Assembly: GCA_030673355.1 (NCBI GenBank)
Contig: DAOVJF010000187.1
Location: forward strand, 1 to 5,927
From: Planctomycetota bacterium
GTDB taxonomy: Bacteria; JAJVIF01; JAPKYR01
Direction: 5' to 3'
DNA length: 5,927 nt
The position numbers were made by a program, and so were the translations under genes. The stretch's first letter is position 1. Each line of letters opens with the position of its first letter. Below are positions 5,857-5,927 of this stretch, one piece after another. The notes under the pieces are model-generated. The model saw nothing but the letters and a program-made list of their open reading frames with translations, was not told the DNA's origin and did no database searches.

Positions 5857-5927
5857 ATGGATAAGACGTCGCCTTCCAGTACACAATCCCCTCATTGTTG
5901 CAGCAGTAGTAACCGGCACACTAAAAA
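5857..5927 (+). CDS. possible start of a gene running off the right edge
   Basis: An ATG at 5857 is preceded by AAGGGA (5844-5849) at a 7-base gap, and the frame is open to the window end (23 codons: MDKTSPSSTQSPHCCSSSNR, then HTK). The visible peptide is Ser/Thr-rich with a Cys-Cys pair and gives no family. It would be divergent from the membrane protein gene, whose start is 42 bases away. The call rests mainly on the good ribosome binding site and the open frame, which could be chance over so short a distance. Confidence 0.4.
   Translation, partial: MDKTSPSSTQSPHCCSSSNRHTK

Overview
The window looks like part of a bacterial chromosome with moderate GC content. A RodA-type SEDS gene implies a peptidoglycan-building cell, and HypD plus HypE imply that it matures a [NiFe]-hydrogenase. 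The phylum cannot be fixed from this stretch alone.

Layout. Positions 1-2770 are a minus-strand run transcribed hypD -> hypE -> rodA, with rodA cut by the left edge. hypD and hypE overlap by 8 bases. HypD builds the Fe(CN)2CO group and HypE makes the thiocyanate that donates its cyanide ligands. RodA belongs to cell-wall elongation and has no obvious functional link to them. A divergent intergenic region (2771-2922) separates hypD from a plus-strand gene for a small protein made almost wholly of five TPR repeats (2923-3486).

Positions 3487-4857 are the accessory part. Two imperfect direct copies of a ~120-138 bp sequence (3527-3664 and 4721-4840) flank an AT-rich two-gene cassette (3720-4079 and 4093-4518). 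Read on the minus strand, both copies are the leader and first codons of a REP-associated (IS200-like, Y1) transposase gene. The left copy keeps about 22 recognisable codons. The right keeps about 54, with an in-frame stop at codon 25. The cassette encodes a charged, coiled-coil-like soluble protein and a small protein with about three membrane segments. It has its own good sigma70-like promoter, starting just outside the left repeat. I do not recognise either protein. This module between transposase relics is the most interesting object in the window.

Positions 4858-5814 (minus) encode an unrecognised membrane protein with an N-terminal signal or anchor, an extracytoplasmic domain and four C-terminal membrane helices. 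At the right edge a plus-strand gene appears to start at 5857 and runs off the window.
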